A stretch of 64,000 nucleotides of DNA from an uncultured Bacteroidales bacterium (GTDB taxonomy: Bacteria > Bacteroidota > Bacteroidia > Bacteroidales > Muribaculaceae): positions 1-64,000 of the forward strand of contig CACZNH010000006.1 in the NCBI GenBank assembly GCA_902782465.1, written 5' to 3'. Shown piece after piece: positions 62,599-64,000 of the stretch. Made by a program: the position numbers and the translations under genes. Within the stretch, counting starts at the first letter, position 1, and each line of letters opens with the position of its first letter. The notes below the pieces were generated by a model, which saw nothing but the letters and a program-made list of their open reading frames with translations, was not told the origin of the DNA and searched no databases.

Positions 62599-63645
62599 AT
62601 GATTGACAAAGATTTTTGTCTGAGTTCCTATATCGCCTTCCGCTACATCTGGAAGGACGGTGTGGACTTTGCCGAAGGGCTGCATCACGAGAATTTCACG
62701 CCCTACCCTGCCGAAGAACTCATCTCCATTGGCACATCAGAGGATATTGACCGCGCTATCCAGGCGCAGATTGACGAACTGTACAAACAGTACAACAATC
62801 TGGGCATCCTGTTGTCTGGCGGTATGGACAGCGCTATTCTGGCATCTTACCTGAAGCCAGGAAGCCACGCCTATACCTTTAAGGCGACAGGCACCGCCAT
62901 CTTTAATGCCGATGTGGAGCGAGCTGCGTATTATTGCCGCAAGTATGGCCTGCAACATCACCTGGTGGACATCTCGTTTGACGACTACAAGGAGTTCACC
63001 CCTATTGTGATGAAAAGCAAATGCTCGCCCGTCCACTCCATTGAGCCGCAGATTTACAAGGCTGCCACACTTGCCAAGAATGATGGCGTGGAACTGCTGG
63101 TTATCGGCGACGGAGCCGACTACGTCTTCGGCGGTATGGACAAACTGCTAAGCAAAGATTGGAAATATGACGACTTCGTCAAGCGGTACATTTCGCTTGA
63201 TCCCGAGATGGTCTTGACCAATCCCGTCTATGTCTATCAGCCCTTCGAAAAATTCAAGATCGGAGAGGATGGAATTGATTTTCTGGGCTTTATGAACGAC
63301 TTGTGTACCAATGAGAGTTACAGTTCCTATATGAACGCCCTGAACACCGCCGGTATGCCCTACTGTGACCCCTACGAGCGGATGTTGATGCGCGACCCGC
63401 TGGACCTGAGCCGCATCAGAAACGGCGAGTCCAAATATCTTATCCGTGGTCTTTACGCGATGAAGTATCCCGAGCTGCCCATCCCTGAGAAGATTCCGAT
63501 GCCGCGTCCCGTAGATATGATCTTCAAGGACTGGGAAGGTCCCAAGCGCCCTGAATTCCGCCAGGACATCCCGATGGACACCCTTACAGGCAACCAGAAG
63601 TGGCAGCTGTGGTGCGCCGAGCAGTTCCTCAACTCACTGGACTAA
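62599..63645 (+). CDS. Asparagine synthase-like ATP-pyrophosphatase
   Basis: A 348-residue protein with the PP-loop SGGMDSA (residues 73-79) and the second motif VIGDGADYVFGGMD (near 171-184) of the asparagine-synthase C-terminal domain. No glutaminase domain is present, so ammonia would come from elsewhere or another adenylated acid is amidated. Standing downstream of a TagD-like gene and near licD, it may modify a surface sugar or lipid. A 17-bp hairpin follows. Confidence 0.78.
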   Translation: MIDKDFCLSSYIAFRYIWKDGVDFAEGLHHENFTPYPAEELISIGTSEDIDRAIQAQIDELYKQYNNLGILLSGGMDSAILASYLKPGSHAYTFKATGTAIFNADVERAAYYCRKYGLQHHLVDISFDDYKEFTPIVMKSKCSPVHSIEPQIYKAATLAKNDGVELLVIGDGADYVFGGMDKLLSKDWKYDDFVKRYISLDPEMVLTNPVYVYQPFEKFKIGEDGIDFLGFMNDLCTNESYSSYMNALNTAGMPYCDPYERMLMRDPLDLSRIRNGESKYLIRGLYAMKYPELPIPEKIPMPRPVDMIFKDWEGPKRPEFRQDIPMDTLTGNQKWQLWCAEQFLNSLD

Positions 63646-63669
63646 CGGTATCACAAGAAACCATATAAC

Positions 63670-63715
63670 AAGCCGCCAAGGCGCTATTTCTAAAAACTTA
63701 GCACCTTGGCGGCTT
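63670..63715. terminator. Hairpin between the convergent asparagine-synthase-like and membrane-protein genes
   Basis: AAGCCGCCAAGGCGCTA (63670-63686) pairs with TAGCACCTTGGCGGCTT (63699-63715) with one mismatch and a 12-base loop. There is no T-run, so it may be a bidirectional processing or termination hairpin. Confidence 0.7.
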
Positions 63716-63736
63716 AGTGTAACTGATCAGTAAATC

Positions 63737-64000
63737 TTACTTTTGTTTCAGTCTTAATGCAATTGCGAAGACTGCGGCGAAGACGACAGCGACAATTAAT
63801 TGAAGCTGCCAGTTGGCAATCAGGTCGCTGGTAGTCATCGCTCCCTGGGCAATGACCGTCCATTTCAACAAACGGAAAACCACCTTCGATACAACAATGC
63901 CCGTGAGCATTCCCACAAAAGCGCTCTTGGTGGCCTTTGTAATCAGATGGAACAGGAAGACATTGAGCATCAGCTCAAGTATCATCAAGGCGCAGATGGG
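63737..64000 (-). CDS. C-terminal part of an integral membrane protein (cut by window edge)
   Basis: The reading frame is open to base 64000 (codons CCC ATC TGC GCC before the apparent start), so the gene continues outside the window. The visible 87 residues are hydrophobic with about three helices (LMLNVFLFHLITK, AFVGMLTGIVVSKVVFRLL and LIVAVVFAAVFAIALRL) and end KQK. The family is not recognisable from this part. Confidence 0.6.
   Translation of the reverse strand, partial: PICALMILELMLNVFLFHLITKATKSAFVGMLTGIVVSKVVFRLLKWTVIAQGAMTTSDLIANWQLQLIVAVVFAAVFAIALRLKQK

Overview
The window looks like a chromosomal segment from a Bacteroidales bacterium, probably a gut- or rumen-type Prevotellaceae or Muribaculaceae relative. 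The family call rests on gene content and I cannot resolve it further. The supporting evidence is the giant type IX secretion translocon SprA/Sov, TAnnTTTG-type -7 promoter boxes ahead of many genes, secreted proteins with dockerin and FISUMP modules, and a Porphyromonas/Fusobacterium-style lysine fermentation operon. No intergenic stretch exceeds about 300 bases, and there is no CRISPR array, rRNA operon or recognisable insertion sequence.

Layout. 1-3.2 kb: an intergenic repeat, smpB, a small Yip1-like membrane protein, a lipoprotein-type nitroreductase and an EpsG-like polymerase. 3.2-15.5 kb, minus strand: an operon-like run of two S8 proteases with dockerin tails, ruvA, sprA and epsG. 15.7-21.5 kb: an ATP-grasp enzyme, dapF, a MalY/PatB-type PLP enzyme and lon. 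21.6-22.2 kb: a small basic protein and a macro-like protein. 22.3-31.0 kb: an AT-rich three-gene island with a SIR2-like/TIR protein, a membrane-spanning STAND NTPase with an extracytoplasmic half ending in a PDZ-like domain, and a large exported protein with the same type of repeat and its own PDZ-like domain. The island ends at a strong terminator. 31.0-46.0 kb, minus strand: a 15-gene lysine-to-butyrate/acetate operon, transcribed ctfA-kal-kce-kdd-kamA-kamB-kamC-kamD-kamE-ctfB-crotonase-hbd-acd-etfB-etfA. 46.3-48.2 kb: groES-groEL. 48.4-59.6 kb: exported proteins (T9SS-like tail, EEP phosphatase, FISUMP/dockerin, WG-repeat lipoprotein), queD-queE, a phosphoesterase/PQQ-propeller protein, a LolC/E-type permease and a PreA-like oxidoreductase. 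59.6-64 kb: a polyampholytic exported protein, tRNA-Gln(CTG), rpsP, and a surface-glycan trio (LicD, TagD-like cytidylyltransferase, asparagine-synthase-like enzyme), then a membrane protein cut by the window edge.

How it works together. The kam operon encodes nearly the whole lysine fermentation route: both aminomutases, their reactivation proteins, 3,5-diaminohexanoate oxidation and cleavage, ammonia removal, crotonyl-CoA reduction with ETF, and CoA transfer. Only thiolase is not seen. SprA would export T9SS cargo.

Two things stand out as possibly undescribed. The first is the SIR2/TIR - STAND - PDZ island, which has the layout of an outside-in NAD-consuming immune or envelope-stress receptor. 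The second is a family of intercistronic heptamer (7-nt) tandem arrays, often arranged as inverted arms around a conserved GGATGCCGCTGA-like core. They sit in most gaps of the kam operon and in several other operons, and they place stop codons in all reading frames.
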